This document shows, piece after piece, positions 52,789 to 61,073 of a DNA stretch of 64,000 bases (its first letter is position 1; each line of letters opens with the position of its first letter). The stretch comes from SH-MAG3 sp035461245. GTDB lineage: Bacteria; Gemmatimonadota; Gemmatimonadetes; Longimicrobiales; RSA9. The stretch covers positions 1 to 64,000 of the forward strand of contig DATHVP010000143.1 of the NCBI GenBank assembly GCA_035461245.1, given 5' to 3'. The translations under genes were made by a program, and so were the position numbers. A model generated the notes under the pieces. The model had not been told where the DNA came from, ran no database searches, and worked only from the letters and a program-made list of their open reading frames with translations.

Positions 52789-53673
52789 TCACAGACGGTT
52801 CTTGAAGAACACGGACGTCGCCAGGGGGACGACGGGATAGGTCCCGTCGGGGTCGGGCCGCTCACTCTGGGCATTCATGACGATGCGGATACCGGTAATC
52901 TCGGCGAGATTCGCTGGCGCCGCAGGCACCGGGTCCGGGGCGTCGTTGATGTAGAACTCGAAGCGCGCATCGTCGGTGAAGGGCGCGAGGAGTTCTTCGC
53001 CGCCGGGCTTGCGGTGCTGCTCCCGCCAGAGGGCCCGGCGACCGAGCACCTCGGTGGATGCCTTGAACTCGTAGGTCACCCTCTGGTACAGCTTCACGGG
53101 CCTGCCGGCGTCCACCAGGCTGGGATTGTTGGCGACGGCAATTGACAGGGTGCCGCCGCCCGGGACGGCCTTGATGCCCGCGGCATCACACGTTGATCCA
53201 CCGGAGCCAAGTGATGGCATGACATTGCTGGTGGGATCAATGGGCGGCGAGTAGCTGAATGTCGAATCGTCCTGTTGCACCCCGTATCCGGCGTACGCCG
53301 TGTCCGCGAGTACAAACGGATCGGTGGGGACGTACCGGACCCGCAGCGAGGTTCCCGAGCCCCCGCACGAAATCCCGAGGGCGAAAGGGACGTATACGGT
53401 GAGCTTCGTGGGTGAGGCGAACTCGACACCGCCCGTGCGCTCCACCATGCGCAGTTCCGAGGTCAGGATGTTCATGGCGCCCCGTGATATGCTGCGGGCG
53501 TCGCTGACCTTCTCCTGTCGGTCATAGAACCGGGTCTGGGTTATGAATACGGAGGTGACCGCCGCGCCGATGATGCTGGTGATGGCCAGGGCCACCATGA
53601 CCTCGACCAGGGTGAAGCCGCCGCGTGTCCGCATGCCGCTGAGCCGGGCGTTCGGAATGAATGCGCTATTCAT
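52789..53673 (-). CDS. PilW-like minor prepilin
   Basis: 294 aa with class III leader ending RTRGG before FTLVEVMVALAITSIIG; glycine precedes the mature Phe and Glu5 is present. The C-terminal domain includes DDARFEFYIND and ends in a beta-rich part typical of PilW/ComGF-like proteins. It overlaps both neighbours by 3-4 nt. Probably part of a tip complex with the V- and H-like prepilins. Confidence 0.85.
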   Translation of the reverse strand: MNSAFIPNARLSGMRTRGGFTLVEVMVALAITSIIGAAVTSVFITQTRFYDRQEKVSDARSISRGAMNILTSELRMVERTGGVEFASPTKLTVYVPFALGISCGGSGTSLRVRYVPTDPFVLADTAYAGYGVQQDDSTFSYSPPIDPTSNVMPSLGSGGSTCDAAGIKAVPGGGTLSIAVANNPSLVDAGRPVKLYQRVTYEFKASTEVLGRRALWREQHRKPGGEELLAPFTDDARFEFYINDAPDPVPAAPANLAEITGIRIVMNAQSERPDPDGTYPVVPLATSVFFKNRL

Positions 53674-54080
53674 GGCGAGCAGTTCCCGCTGATGCAGAGA
53701 GGACTCGGCGGCGGCGGCGCCGCCCGCACGATGCGAGCGGCCGAAGTGGCGGCATCACGCTGAAGCGGCTCCACGGTGATGTTGATGACGGCTCGCCTGG
53801 TATCGGCGGTCACATCGGCGCACCACCGGAATCGGTCCATGGTTGAGTCCGCGTGGAACGACACGTTGGCACACCGGGACTGGAGAGAGTCCCAGGGCAA
53901 GCCGCTGTAGCGGTTTACAGTCGCGTGCAGGACAGCCTCGCGGGCATTGGCGTCCGACACCGTGATCGCCTGCCTGGCCGTAACGAAAGTGAACCCGGCG
54001 AGGCTGGTCAGGATAATGGCGAGCAGCACCATGGCGACCACCACCTCGATGAGGGAGAACCCTTCTCTCGTGCTATCCAT
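53670..54080 (-). CDS. PilV/GspI-like minor prepilin
   Basis: 136 aa. Leader STREG, then FSLIEVVVAMVLLAIILTSLAG with Glu5. A short globular part contains two cysteine pairs (RCANV..RWCADV, LCISGNC). ATGA overlap with the PilW-like gene. Name by position and size, as minor prepilins are hard to subclassify. Confidence 0.82.
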   Translation of the reverse strand: MDSTREGFSLIEVVVAMVLLAIILTSLAGFTFVTARQAITVSDANAREAVLHATVNRYSGLPWDSLQSRCANVSFHADSTMDRFRWCADVTADTRRAVINITVEPLQRDAATSAARIVRAAPPPPSPLCISGNCSP

Positions 54081-54083
54081 GAC

Positions 54084-54527
54084 TCACCTGACCCTTATCT
54101 GACCCGCACGTGACATGGTCACGCTGCGTGTGGAGCCACCGGCCCTCAGTTCGATCTCCAGCGGTCCGCTGGCGAGGCCGGAGGGGTACACCAGAACCTG
54201 GCTCGTCGTGTGCGAGACCATGCGCTGCACGGCGAGTTCGGAACCATCCCCCATGTTACGCTCGCTGAACACGGTGGCCGGTGATCCTGCGTTCCGGACC
54301 ACCATCCGCCGACCCACGGAATCGACCTCGACGCGCACGGGCTGCCGCTGACGTGCCGCCATGCTGTACGCGAGCTTGAGATCCGCGGACACGACCGACG
54401 CCGCCCGATCCAGCCGGTTCTTGGCCACCGCCCTGCCGACCTGCGGGATTGCGATCCCCGCAACGATACCGGCGAGCAGTATCACGATCAGCAGTTCAAT
54501 GATGGTAAAGCCATCGCGGCTGTGCAT
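54084..54527 (-). CDS. GspH/FimT-like minor prepilin
   Basis: 147 aa. Leader MHSRDG, then FTIIELLIVILLAGIVAGIAIP. The following helix (RLDRAASVVSADLKLAYSMAARQRQPVRV) and beta strands match GspH/FimT. The ATG at 54527 starts the leader; a longer frame to 54563 would be unusual. First gene of the first minor-prepilin operon. Confidence 0.85.
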   Translation of the reverse strand: MHSRDGFTIIELLIVILLAGIVAGIAIPQVGRAVAKNRLDRAASVVSADLKLAYSMAARQRQPVRVEVDSVGRRMVVRNAGSPATVFSERNMGDGSELAVQRMVSHTTSQVLVYPSGLASGPLEIELRAGGSTRSVTMSRAGQIRVR

Positions 54528-54619
54528 TCCGACCTCGGAATCCTGGTACCTGTGGGGCGACACGTCCTACGATCCGGGCTGACAGGGGGCCAGAAGCATG
54601 CCCGGCCAAAGTATGCGCA

Positions 54620-54634
54620 GTAACAACAAGTTAC
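54620..54634. promoter_or_regulatory. Small dyad upstream of the first minor-prepilin operon
   Basis: GTAAC-AACAA-GTTAC, 93 bp before the FimT-like gene. No convincing promoter was placed with it. The rest of 54528-54717 shows nothing else. Confidence 0.25.
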
Positions 54635-54717
54635 AGGAACCCGGAAGCGAACGGAAGGGAAAAAGTTGCGGCCGGGGGGAAAACAATTGCTGCGGGGTGT
54701 CCGGCGCACCGGAGGCC

Positions 54718-55527
54718 TCAGAATGCGGGAATCCGGGCCCGGCCGGGAGCCGGCCGAGGCAGCCCCAGCCCTGCCCGGTCGGTGGCCTGCTGGGCCACCT
54801 CGGGAAGCGGATCAAAGCCGGCGCCGTCGTCCAGGAACGACCTCGCGATAACTGCTCCCGCCAGCCGGGCGCCGTCCTCCAGGTGGAGGGTGCCGGCGAC
54901 GAAGAGCATGCCGGCGACGCTGCCGCTGGCAGTGACGCGCAGGTCTCCGGCCGCCACCACGACGCCGTCTACGACTTCCGCCAGGCTGGCACCGGGTTCC
55001 AGTGTCCGGACGCGGGCGCCCGATTCGAGGTAGGGCAGGTTGCTCAGGACACGCAGCAGCAGCGTATCAGCCCTCGACGCCGGCAGCAGGTGCTCCGGCG
55101 GGTCCGTCCACTCCGCAGCGTCAAACTCCGGCGGCAGGACGGGCGGCAGCAGCAGCGATTCCGCAGATGCCTGCCCATGGGCGGGCGCCGGCAGGGAGGC
55201 GGAGGACCGGAGCAGGTAGAGCGCCGGACCGATGCGCTGGACTGACGCGCGCAGGACTACGCCGTCCGGGGAGATGTCATCGAGGACCGTCAGCTGCCGC
55301 CCGTCCGGCGGGAGACTCTCGGCCGCATCAGGCCAGGTGGCGGCAGCATGGGCCAGCGCGGCCTCGGCCGCCAGGCGGAGTCGCAGCACGTCTGCCGACC
55401 CGGCGACCAGCCGGCGTTCCAGCAGGGCCAGGTGCAGCGTCCCGATAATGACGCACTCGATGAGGACGAGCGCGGCGAGCGCCACGGCGAGGGAGGCGCC
55501 ACTGCGCCGGCCAGCGGCGCCGCTCAC
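54718..55527 (-). CDS. PilX/GspK-like pilus protein
   Basis: 269 aa. An N-terminal membrane helix (RRSGASLAVALAALVLIECVII) lacks a canonical Glu5 leader. Helical and beta regions follow, with a beta-helix-like end (VVVAAGDLRVTASGSVAGMLFVAGTLHLEDGARLAGAVI). This end resembles the other PilX-like protein at 51635, so both operons close with the same type of protein. Overlaps the upstream prepilin gene by 4 nt. Confidence 0.68.
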   Translation of the reverse strand: MSGAAGRRSGASLAVALAALVLIECVIIGTLHLALLERRLVAGSADVLRLRLAAEAALAHAAATWPDAAESLPPDGRQLTVLDDISPDGVVLRASVQRIGPALYLLRSSASLPAPAHGQASAESLLLPPVLPPEFDAAEWTDPPEHLLPASRADTLLLRVLSNLPYLESGARVRTLEPGASLAEVVDGVVVAAGDLRVTASGSVAGMLFVAGTLHLEDGARLAGAVIARSFLDDGAGFDPLPEVAQQATDRAGLGLPRPAPGRARIPAF

Positions 55528-56228
55528 GGCACCCCTGCGCCGAACACCGCTATGCCATGCACGGAATCTCCGCGCGCCGTATGGAGCCTGTACATGATCC
55601 CGCTGGCGGCCAGCCCGAAGGCGCTTCGGCCGGTGACAAACGCCTCCGCGGTGAGGGGCTGGCGCCCCTCGTTGCCGAGCCGGTAGCGCATGGCGCGGGC
55701 GCTGAGGTAGTAGCGTCCACTTTCGTAGACGAGGATCATGCCGTGCGGCGACGGCGCGGCCGCATCCACCCTGATACGCAGCCCGGTCTCATCGGCAGCA
55801 GCTGCGCACGGCACCGGGGCGTGCTCCACGTCCAGTACCGGCAACGCGGTCCCCCCGCCGGCACCGTCCAGGAACAGCAGCGAATCCTTGGCGGGCTCGG
55901 GCAGCCGGTCACCGCGGTAGCGGACCAGTATCCTGTCAGGCCACACGGCGCACACGACGCCCCTGCCCCGGAACGCGCGGATCGCGACCGAATCGGCGGC
56001 TACCGCGCGGACGTCATCAGACGCAGCTCGCAGAAGTTCCCCGTGAATGACCGCAGACGCGGTCCGCAGCGCGTCGGCGGACAGGACCAGCTCAGCACTG
56101 TAACGGGCGAGTCGGAACTGGGCGACAAGGGCGCCGCCCACGATGGCAGCGACGATGGCGCCGACAGCCATCACCACGGCAACCTCAATGAGCGTGAACC
56201 CAGGGGACGGCCGTCGGTGGTGCTTCAT
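55524..56228 (-). CDS. PilW/GspJ-like minor prepilin
   Basis: 234 aa. Leader MKHHRRPSPG, then FTLIEVAVVMAVGAIVAAIVGG with Glu5. A ~200-residue globular domain includes WPDRILVRYRGDRLP and one CAVW/PCAAA cysteine pair. ATGA overlaps with neighbours show translational coupling. Second minor-prepilin operon. Confidence 0.82.
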   Translation of the reverse strand: MKHHRRPSPGFTLIEVAVVMAVGAIVAAIVGGALVAQFRLARYSAELVLSADALRTASAVIHGELLRAASDDVRAVAADSVAIRAFRGRGVVCAVWPDRILVRYRGDRLPEPAKDSLLFLDGAGGGTALPVLDVEHAPVPCAAAADETGLRIRVDAAAPSPHGMILVYESGRYYLSARAMRYRLGNEGRQPLTAEAFVTGRSAFGLAASGIMYRLHTARGDSVHGIAVFGAGVP

Positions 56229-56590
56229 GGCGCTGGCTCGCCCACCGCCGGTCTCGCCGTGTGGAACACCAGGGTATCGCCGGTGCCGCGGTGGTGGCTG
56301 GACACGTCAATGGTGAGGACAGCGCCGTCGCCAGCTACCGTCCACATGAGGTCCACGTGGCCGATGGTCCGGCTGCCAGCGGTGGGTGATGGGACGCGGA
56401 CCAGGGAGTCTATGACCTGGGCGGCCGCCCGCACGGCTGCCTCCGAGGTAGCCGCTTGCGTGAACGACCTGGCGGCCACCATCCCGGTAGCGGCCAGGGC
56501 GACCAGCGTGACGGAGAGCAGTACCATGGCCACGATGAGCTCGACGAGGCTGAACCCCGGGCGTGCGCGCATCAGATGCACCCGCATCAT
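56225..56590 (-). CDS. PilV/GspI-like minor prepilin
   Basis: 121 aa. Leader ending RARPG, then FSLVELIVAMVLLSVTLVALAATG with Glu5, followed by a short beta-rich domain. The gene overlaps by 4 nt on both sides. Two ATG codons open it (56590, 56587); the leader is long for the family, and ATG 56572 may be the true start. Confidence 0.8.
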   Translation of the reverse strand: MMRVHLMRARPGFSLVELIVAMVLLSVTLVALAATGMVAARSFTQAATSEAAVRAAAQVIDSLVRVPSPTAGSRTIGHVDLMWTVAGDGAVLTIDVSSHHRGTGDTLVFHTARPAVGEPAP

Positions 56591-57018
56591 GTGCGCACCC
56601 GACCGTACGCCGACACGACGAGGGACGCGCTGGCGGAACGGCGCGTGACATGGATCGTGGCGTTGGTGATGCGCCCTATGCCGAGGGCGTCGTATCGCAA
56701 CGCAACGGGTGAGGCGCGCGTGGACGAGACCGTCACGCCGTAGCGGGCACGCAGCGGATACGACGTCGTCCGGAAGCCACCGGCCGTTTCGATCCAGACG
56801 TCGCCTGAATCCGTGTCAACGACAATGGACGCGCCGCCGGACCGGATGGCGGTGAGCCGGGCGACGGCGAAGGCGGCGGCGAGCTCAGCCCGTGCCGCGC
56901 GCACCGCGGCGCCATCCCGGGCGCCGGCGAACAGGGGCAGCGCGGTCCCGGCCAGGATGCCGAGGATGAGGAGCACGAGGGCGAGCTCCAGCAGGGTGAA
57001 GCCGTGTCGGTTCGTCAT
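56587..57018 (-). CDS. GspH/FimT-like minor prepilin
   Basis: 143 aa. Leader MTNRHG, FTLLELALVLLILGILAGTALP, Glu5 present. The helix AVRAARAELAAAFAVARLTAIRSGG and later beta strands fit GspH. First gene of the second minor-prepilin operon, whose order H-I-J-K resembles a compact pseudopilus set. Confidence 0.84.
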   Translation of the reverse strand: MTNRHGFTLLELALVLLILGILAGTALPLFAGARDGAAVRAARAELAAAFAVARLTAIRSGGASIVVDTDSGDVWIETAGGFRTTSYPLRARYGVTVSSTRASPVALRYDALGIGRITNATIHVTRRSASASLVVSAYGRVRT

Positions 57019-57122
57019 GCCCGCGAGGATACGGCGGGAACCGGGGCGTTCCCATGTCCAGCGGGGACGACTTTCCCGTGGGCCCGACGGGCCGGGCCGC
57101 TGCCGCTAGCGGAAGGTTGGGT

Positions 57123-57137
57123 GCCCCCATCGGGGGC
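57123..57137 (-). terminator. Hairpin after the response regulator gene
   Basis: GCCCCC-ATC-GGGGGC, a tight 6-bp stem 3 nt past the regulator stop on the minus strand, without a T-run. The 121-bp gap to the minor-prepilin operon has no clear promoter. Confidence 0.4.
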
Positions 57138-57139
57138 GG

Positions 57140-58498
57140 CTACTCCAGGCCGTACTCCCGGATCTTGTAAAGCAGGGCCCGCGACGAGAGCTCCAGCAGT
57201 TCCGCCGCCCGCGTCTTGTTGCCGCCGGTGCGGATGAGGGCCTGGCGGATAAGCCGCTTCTCCAGGGCCTCGCCGTGCTTCTTGACGGACAGCTCGTCGG
57301 TGGGCAGGTCCGTGCCGTCAATGGCGGGGATGGGCGTGCGGATGTGGTCGGGCATGTCTGTGACGTCAATCTTCGGACCATCGCACAGGACCATGGCCCG
57401 CTCGATGGTGTTCTCGAGCTCGCGCACGTTGCCGGGCCACGGGTAGTCCAGCAGCAGGCGCATGGCGTCGGGCTCGATGCCCTTGATGTCCAGGCGCAGC
57501 TTGCGGTTGTAGTTGTCGATGAAGTGCTTGACGAGGACGGGCACCTCGTCCCGGCGCTGGCGCAGCGGCACCAGGTGGATGGGCACGACGGCGATGCGGT
57601 AGAACAGGTCCCGCCGGAACTCGCCGGCGCGGATCTCCTCCTCCAGGTCCTTGTTGGTGGCGGAGACCAGGCGCACGTCCACGTCCCGGGAGCGGGTGTC
57701 GCCGAGGCGGCGAATTTCGCCCTCCTGCAACACGCGCAGCAACTTGACCTGCAACGTGGCGGGCATGTCCCCGATTTCGTCGAGGAACAGCGTGCCGCCG
57801 GACGCGACCTCGAAGAGGCCGGGCTTGTCACGGTCGGCGCCGCTGAACGCGCCGCGGACATAGCCGAACAGTTCGGATTCCAGCAGGTTCTCGGGGATGG
57901 CGCCGCAGTTCAGCGGCACGAACGCCGAGTCGGCCCGGTCGCTCTCATTGTGGATGAGCCGGGCAATGAGTTCCTTGCCAGTCCCGCTCTCGCCCGTCAC
58001 GAGCACGGGCGACGGGTGCCGGGCCACCTTCGCGGCGATCTCCAGCGCCCGCTGCATGGCGGGCGAGTTGGAGATGATCTCCCGGTAGCGACGCTGGATG
58101 CCGACTTCCTCGCGGAGCCGGAACACCTCCTGCCGCAGGGCCTCGCGTTCCTCGGCCTTCTTCAGCACGAGGACGAGCTGATCCGGGCTGAACGGCTTGG
58201 GCAGGTAGTCGTACGCGCCGTTCTTCATGGCCTCCAGGGCCAGCTCCGTGCTGCCGTAGGCGGTCATCACGATGACCATCCCCAGGCCGCCGGCGGCGCG
58301 GTAGCGCTCCAGGAACTCGAGGCCGCCAAGGCGCGGCATGCGGACGTCGCACAGCACGATGTCCGGCTTCAGCTCGAGCGCCTTCACCAGGCCCTCCTCG
58401 CCGTCGCTGGCCGCGTGCGTCGCGTAGCCCTCCTCCGTGAGGATGAGGGACACGGTCTGCCGGAGGCCGGGCTCGTCGTCGATGATCAGGATGGTCAT
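57140..58498 (-). CDS. NtrC-family sigma54 response regulator
   Basis: 452 aa. Receiver with Asp51 (VLCDVRMPRLGG), acidic IIDDEP and Lys101. AAA+ domain with Walker A GESGTGKE (169-176) and sigma54-contact loop GAFSGA (216-221, Thr replaced by Ser). Fis-type HTH at the C-terminus (NKTRAAELLELSSRALLYKI). It is downstream of a kinase (59028) and pilA, so a PilR-like role is likely. No strong Shine-Dalgarno precedes the ATG. Confidence 0.93.
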   Translation of the reverse strand: MTILIIDDEPGLRQTVSLILTEEGYATHAASDGEEGLVKALELKPDIVLCDVRMPRLGGLEFLERYRAAGGLGMVIVMTAYGSTELALEAMKNGAYDYLPKPFSPDQLVLVLKKAEEREALRQEVFRLREEVGIQRRYREIISNSPAMQRALEIAAKVARHPSPVLVTGESGTGKELIARLIHNESDRADSAFVPLNCGAIPENLLESELFGYVRGAFSGADRDKPGLFEVASGGTLFLDEIGDMPATLQVKLLRVLQEGEIRRLGDTRSRDVDVRLVSATNKDLEEEIRAGEFRRDLFYRIAVVPIHLVPLRQRRDEVPVLVKHFIDNYNRKLRLDIKGIEPDAMRLLLDYPWPGNVRELENTIERAMVLCDGPKIDVTDMPDHIRTPIPAIDGTDLPTDELSVKKHGEALEKRLIRQALIRTGGNKTRAAELLELSSRALLYKIREYGLE

Positions 58499-58650
58499 GC
58501 GTTCGTCAGCTCTACCGCGGGCGCCGCGGGCTCGTGGAGTGAACGGGCGTGCCGGACAATGGCGTCACGGACGGCCGGTGGCAAGTTTTTTCGGTCAGGG
58601 GCGAGGGTCGGCGGCCGCCGGGCCCGGCGCGGGCCCGGCGGCTGGCCGGG

Positions 58651-58753
58651 CGGCTGGCCCGCGTATGGGCTCGATACCGGCGGCGGCCGGCGCGTGTCCG
58701 TGTCCGGGCTCGGTACGGGACGGCGGCTGGCCCACGCATCGGCTCGACACCGC
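58651..58753. repeat. Diverged 30-bp direct repeat in the regulator-kinase gap
   Basis: CGGCTGGCCC plus 20 further bases at 58651-58680 and again at 58724-58753 (25 of 30 identical, 73-bp period), with a weaker third trace near 58764. It is part of the 529-bp gap 58499-59027, in which no gene is supported. Confidence 0.6.
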
Positions 58754-58801
58754 GGTTGCGACCGGCCCACGTTCGCACTCGATCCACATGGAGCAGGTGA
58801 A

Positions 58802-58900
58802 TGCGACGCAGGGTACCGTTATGGGCCCCAGTGTCGCATCCGGGTCCCGCCCCGGGCGGCGCGTGCGACATTGGGTACCGCTGTGGTACCGAACGTCGCA
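58802..58900. repeat. Two hairpin modules with 62-bp period
   Basis: Each module is TGCGAC, 3 nt, GGGTACCG, then GTCGCA 31 nt from the first base. Module 1 spans 58802-58838, module 2 spans 58864-58900. Outer stem TGCGAC/GTCGCA is conserved in both. The inner GGTACC pair is perfect in module 2 and imperfect in module 1. Stem-keeping differences suggest structured RNA or a protein-binding repeat. Confidence 0.65.
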
Positions 58901-59027
58901 TCGCGAGGGTCCTGCTGTATCGAGTGCGGTCCTGGGTCGCTGGCGCACGGGTCGCGAGATGGTCACGGCCAGTTCGCGCAACCCTGGCCGCATTGAGTCA
59001 AATCCGGCCTCGGGACGCCACTGCGCC

Positions 59028-60281
59028 TCACCGGTTCGCGGCGACCTGCGGGGCCAGGGCCGGCAGGATCACGCGGAACCGGGCGCCGCCATCGGGCGCG
59101 TTGGCCGCGCGGATGGCGCCGCCCATGCCCTGCACGAGCCGGGCGCAGATGGCCAGGCCGAGGCCAGTCCCCTTCCCCACTTCCTTGGTGGTGACGAAGG
59201 GCTCGAAGACCTGGTCCACGAGGTCCTGCGGCAGGCCGGGCCCATTGTCCGCGACGACGATCTCCACGACTTCGCCCGTCTCCGACTCCGGATCCCCTTC
59301 GGGCCACTGTACGAGCCGGTTCAGGCGACGTCTGTGGGTGTAGTCCACGCCCTCCGGGTCGTCCCTGCGTCGGGCCAGGAGCGGGGGCGGCTCGGGGTCG
59401 CCGACGCGGCGGAGCACCTCGATGCTGACGACGCCGTCGTCGCGTGACTCCAGGGCGTCGGCTGCGTTCACCAGCAGGTTCACCAGTACCTGCTGGAGCT
59501 GGTAGGGGTCGCCGCGGACGAGGTATTCGCCGGGGTCCGGGAGCTCGGCGCGCAACTCGATGCGATTGAAGTGGCCCTGCGTGCGGACAAGCTCCGTGGT
59601 CTCGACGAGGACATCGGCGACATCGACGGCGCTGGTTACTGCATCACGGGGGCGGGCGTAGTCCAGAAGGCCGCGGACGATGCGGTCAATGCGCCGGGCC
59701 TCCTTCTCCGCCGAACGTATCAGTTCCAGCCGCTGGCCTTCTTCGTGGCGGGCGAGGAGGCCGAGGTAGCCCATGATGGCGCCCAGCGGGTTGCCCACCT
59801 CGTGGGCGATGCCCGCGCCCAGCCGGCCGACGGAGGCCATCTTCTCCGCGCGGACCATGGCGTCCCGGGCCTCGGTGAGGAGGCGGTTCGTCTCGTCCAG
59901 CGAGCGGATGTTGTCGGTGAGGGCCTGCTGATCCGTTAGCAGGCGCTCGGCCATCTGCTCGACGGCGGCGGTGAGTCGGGCCAGCTCCTGGGTCTCGGCA
60001 TCGGGCAACTCGGTGTGCAGCGCGCCGCTGGAGATCTGCTCCACGCCGTCCACCAGTTCGTTCAGCGGCGTGACCAGGCGGCGCCGGAGCAGCATGGCGC
60101 CCAGCCAGGAGAAGAGGGCGATGTCAGCGGCGAGGAGTGCGATGACGTACGCCACCGCCATGAGCGGGTCCAGCCAGGGCACGACGAGGATGATGCCGAT
60201 GACAGCGACCACCAGCATCCCGGCCAGGACTATGGCGCCGGCGCCGATGAGTTCGCGGTGGAGGGTGGGGAGGTTAGGCAT
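59028..60281 (-). CDS. Sensor histidine kinase, membrane-bound
   Basis: 417 aa. Two membrane helices (about 11-33 and 43-65) with almost no periplasmic loop, HAMP (~66-120), HisKA with His160 (GIAHEVGNPLG) and HATPase (VNLLVNAADAL, VADNGPGLP, GTGLGLAIC). There is a ~45-residue insert rich in Arg, Pro and Asp between the N box and the G1 box. Pairs with the regulator at 57140. It lies downstream of pilA on the same strand; a PilS-like function is inferred. Confidence 0.92.
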   Translation of the reverse strand: MPNLPTLHRELIGAGAIVLAGMLVVAVIGIILVVPWLDPLMAVAYVIALLAADIALFSWLGAMLLRRRLVTPLNELVDGVEQISSGALHTELPDAETQELARLTAAVEQMAERLLTDQQALTDNIRSLDETNRLLTEARDAMVRAEKMASVGRLGAGIAHEVGNPLGAIMGYLGLLARHEEGQRLELIRSAEKEARRIDRIVRGLLDYARPRDAVTSAVDVADVLVETTELVRTQGHFNRIELRAELPDPGEYLVRGDPYQLQQVLVNLLVNAADALESRDDGVVSIEVLRRVGDPEPPPLLARRRDDPEGVDYTHRRRLNRLVQWPEGDPESETGEVVEIVVADNGPGLPQDLVDQVFEPFVTTKEVGKGTGLGLAICARLVQGMGGAIRAANAPDGGARFRVILPALAPQVAANR

Positions 60282-60355
60282 ATGGGGAATGTGGGGGCGA
60301 TTCGGACGTCCAGCCAGATGAAGGGAACCGTCAACACCATATCAATGGAAAGTCG

Positions 60356-60388
60356 AAGGGCCGGAGGTGGCGTGCACCTCCGGCCCTT
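60356..60388 (-). terminator. pilA terminator
   Basis: AAGGGCCGGAGGTG / CACCTCCGGCCCTT, a perfect 14-bp stem with a 5-nt loop, 20 bp past the pilA stop. This is the most stable hairpin seen in the window and makes pilA a single-gene transcript. Confidence 0.8.
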
Positions 60389-60407
60389 GACGTGGGAAAC
60401 GGCTTCC

Positions 60408-60854
60408 TTATGGAGTCGTCGTTGTCGGCGCAGCACAGCCGATCACGCCGAGTTCCGAGGCCGGATCCGCAGGAGTTCCGCCGGTATAGAGGGCGCACAC
60501 TACGGGCGTTGCCTCGTGGCTCGCCTCCGCATACCAGTATGGCTGCTCTCCGCCGGTAGCCGCCACACCCGTGATCGACAACGTCACGCCCGTCGACAGC
60601 GTCAGATTCAGATCGTTGGGTGTGCCGTCGTCCCAAGCGATGTCGCCGGTAAAGTAGTTGTAGCTCGAGCCGGAATCCGAGTAGTAGATCTCCTGCTGGG
60701 CCGCAAGGTTGCGAAGATCGGACTCCATGGCCTTGACGTACGCCCGCTCACGCGTGGCGCCGAACTTCGGGATGGCGATGGCCGCCAGGATGCCGATGAT
60801 CACGATGACGATCAGCAGCTCGATGAGGGTGAAGCCTTCTCTCCGCTTGTGCAT
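60408..60854 (-). CDS. pilA: Type IV major pilin PilA
   Basis: 148 aa. Leader MHKRREG, then mature FTLIELLIVIVIIGILAAIAIP with Glu5. The head contains KAMESDLRNLAAQQEIYYSD and a C-terminal disulfide pair (VVCALY..VIGCAA, the D-region), ending in a Thr-rich tail. GGAG lies upstream of the ATG. The gene stands alone with its own terminator and -24/-12 elements, flanked by two NtrC-type systems. Most likely the major subunit of the pilus built by pilMNOPQ. Confidence 0.93.
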   Translation of the reverse strand: MHKRREGFTLIELLIVIVIIGILAAIAIPKFGATRERAYVKAMESDLRNLAAQQEIYYSDSGSSYNYFTGDIAWDDGTPNDLNLTLSTGVTLSITGVAATGGEQPYWYAEASHEATPVVCALYTGGTPADPASELGVIGCAAPTTTTP

Positions 60855-60920
60855 GACAACGCTCCTTGGGTTGTTGAACGACAGACGATCAAAATGGATC
60901 GACCTTCGGCGGCGCTAATT

Positions 60921-60954
60921 GGCAAGGCACATTCCAAAAGCGGCATGCGCGCCA
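60921..60954 (-). promoter_or_regulatory. Probable sigma54 promoter(s) of pilA
   Basis: Two candidates, 18 bp apart. 60921-60937 on the minus strand has TTGG, 10 nt, then a -12 element TTGC. 60939-60954 has TGGCGCG, 4 nt, CCGCT. Both have the GG-N10-GC spacing. Starts would be ~56 or ~75 nt before the pilA ATG. The rest of 60855-61073 holds no other signal. Confidence 0.6.
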
Positions 60955-61073
60955 GAACTGTTGGGCTGCAACGAAATACGAGGTAATCTGGACGGCACCG
61001 GGGACCGGGCGGATGGCATCATGCCTTGCATTGTGCAAGAGTCCGGCGAATTGCCAGAGGGTGGGGACGGCGG

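Noticed and set aside
57019..57139. Sigma54 promoter before the second minor-prepilin operon (GG-N10-GC match)
   Set aside because: Only the four invariant bases match and the -12 box is ACGC. At this GC content such matches are common by chance.
58595..58993. Minus-strand open frame in the 529-bp regulator-kinase gap as a gene
   Set aside because: Composition follows the repeats (Arg, Pro, Gly), there is no Shine-Dalgarno, and all frames in this GC-rich gap are open by chance.
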